A stretch of 20,437 nt of DNA from Bacillota bacterium. Lineage in GTDB: Bacteria > Bacillota_E > JAJZYS01 > JAJYTV01. The position numbers and the translations under genes are program-made. The notes beneath the pieces were generated by a model that was not told the origin of the DNA, did not search any database, and saw only the letters and a list, made by a program, of their open reading frames with translations. The DNA lies in the NCBI GenBank assembly GCA_021845645.1, contig JAJZVM010000071.1, forward strand, positions 1 to 20,437, in the 5' to 3' direction. Below, piece by piece: positions 20,312 to 20,437 of the stretch. Numbering within the stretch: the first letter of the stretch is position 1; each line of letters opens with the position of its first letter.

Positions 20312-20437
20312 CTACTGGCTGATCGAGGTGACGACGCCGGCGGCGACGGTGCGGCCGCCTTCGCGGATGGCGAAGCGCAGGCCTTCCTCCATGGCGATCG
20401 AGTTGATCAGCTCAATGCTCATCTCGACGTTGTCGCC
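20312..20437 (-). CDS. tuf: Elongation factor Tu, C-terminal end (5' part outside window)
   Basis: EF-Tu delivers aminoacyl-tRNA to the ribosome. Only the last 41 codons are present. They give [20 protein letters not shown] then [16 protein letters not shown] and TSISQ, the domain III terminus. The stop is TAG at 20312-20314. The gene runs off the right edge. It precedes tRNA-Trp and rpmG, an arrangement seen in Bacillota; whether a second tuf follows fusA cannot be seen. Confidence 0.97.
   Translation of the reverse strand, partial: GDNVEMSIELINSIAMEEGLRFAIREGGRTVAAGVVTSISQ

Overview
The window is GC-rich and carries the conserved tuf / rpmG-secE-nusG / rplKAJL / rpoBC / rpsL-rpsG-fusA cluster, almost all on the minus strand. 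Several features point to a high-GC member of the Bacillota (Firmicutes): an L7Ae-like protein between rpoC and rpsL, an L10-leader/attenuator before rplJL, RpoB/RpoC lengths of 1185/1167 aa, a YcdB-like secreted protein with SLH motifs, strong GGAGG ribosome binding sites and many GTG/TTG starts. Genus is not determinable by eye; a Symbiobacterium-, Thermaerobacter- or Limnochordia-like lineage would fit.

Layout in transcription order, right to left: the end of tuf (20437-20312), tRNA-Trp(CCA), rpmG, secE, nusG, rplK, rplA, then an internal promoter with L10 leader and terminator-type attenuator, rplJ, rplL and a terminator. After a foreign-looking block (about 9.6-16.8 kb) come rpoB-rpoC (TTG start, ATGA overlap), then L7Ae-like, rpsL, rpsG and a 3'-truncated fusA at the left edge. 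Near-consensus promoters precede tRNA-Trp, rpmG, rplJ, rpoB and the str operon. The rplJ and str promoters place the TGA stop of the preceding gene inside their -35 hexamer.

The block between rplL and rpoB interrupts a normally contiguous rplJL-rpoBC arrangement. It holds ogt-csaA-DUF402 (minus), a degraded reading frame, a RHH/RelE-type toxin-antitoxin pair with its own promoter and repeated GTGAC boxes, a chimeric open frame, a plus-strand APH-family kinase and RidA-family gene, a stop-interrupted gene remnant, and a 750-aa secreted SLH/YcdB-like protein.

The most unusual object is the chimera at 12381-12052. It joins an ECF-sigma-like region 2 in frame to a copy of the 3' end of rplL, which lacks an in-frame 105-bp internal segment and is followed at the same 17-nt distance by a hairpin with the same stem as the genuine rplL terminator. 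This partial rplL copy and the real rplL are direct repeats bracketing about 4.7 kb, so the segment may have arrived by duplication or recombination at the rplL 3' end.

The core genes together supply the transcription and translation machinery (RNAP beta/beta', NusG, SecE, L1, L7/L12, L10, L11, L33, S7, S12, EF-G, EF-Tu, tRNA-Trp). The inserted genes have accessory roles (alkylation repair, RNA-binding chaperone, toxin-antitoxin, metabolite damage control, cell surface) and no evident functional tie to their hosts.
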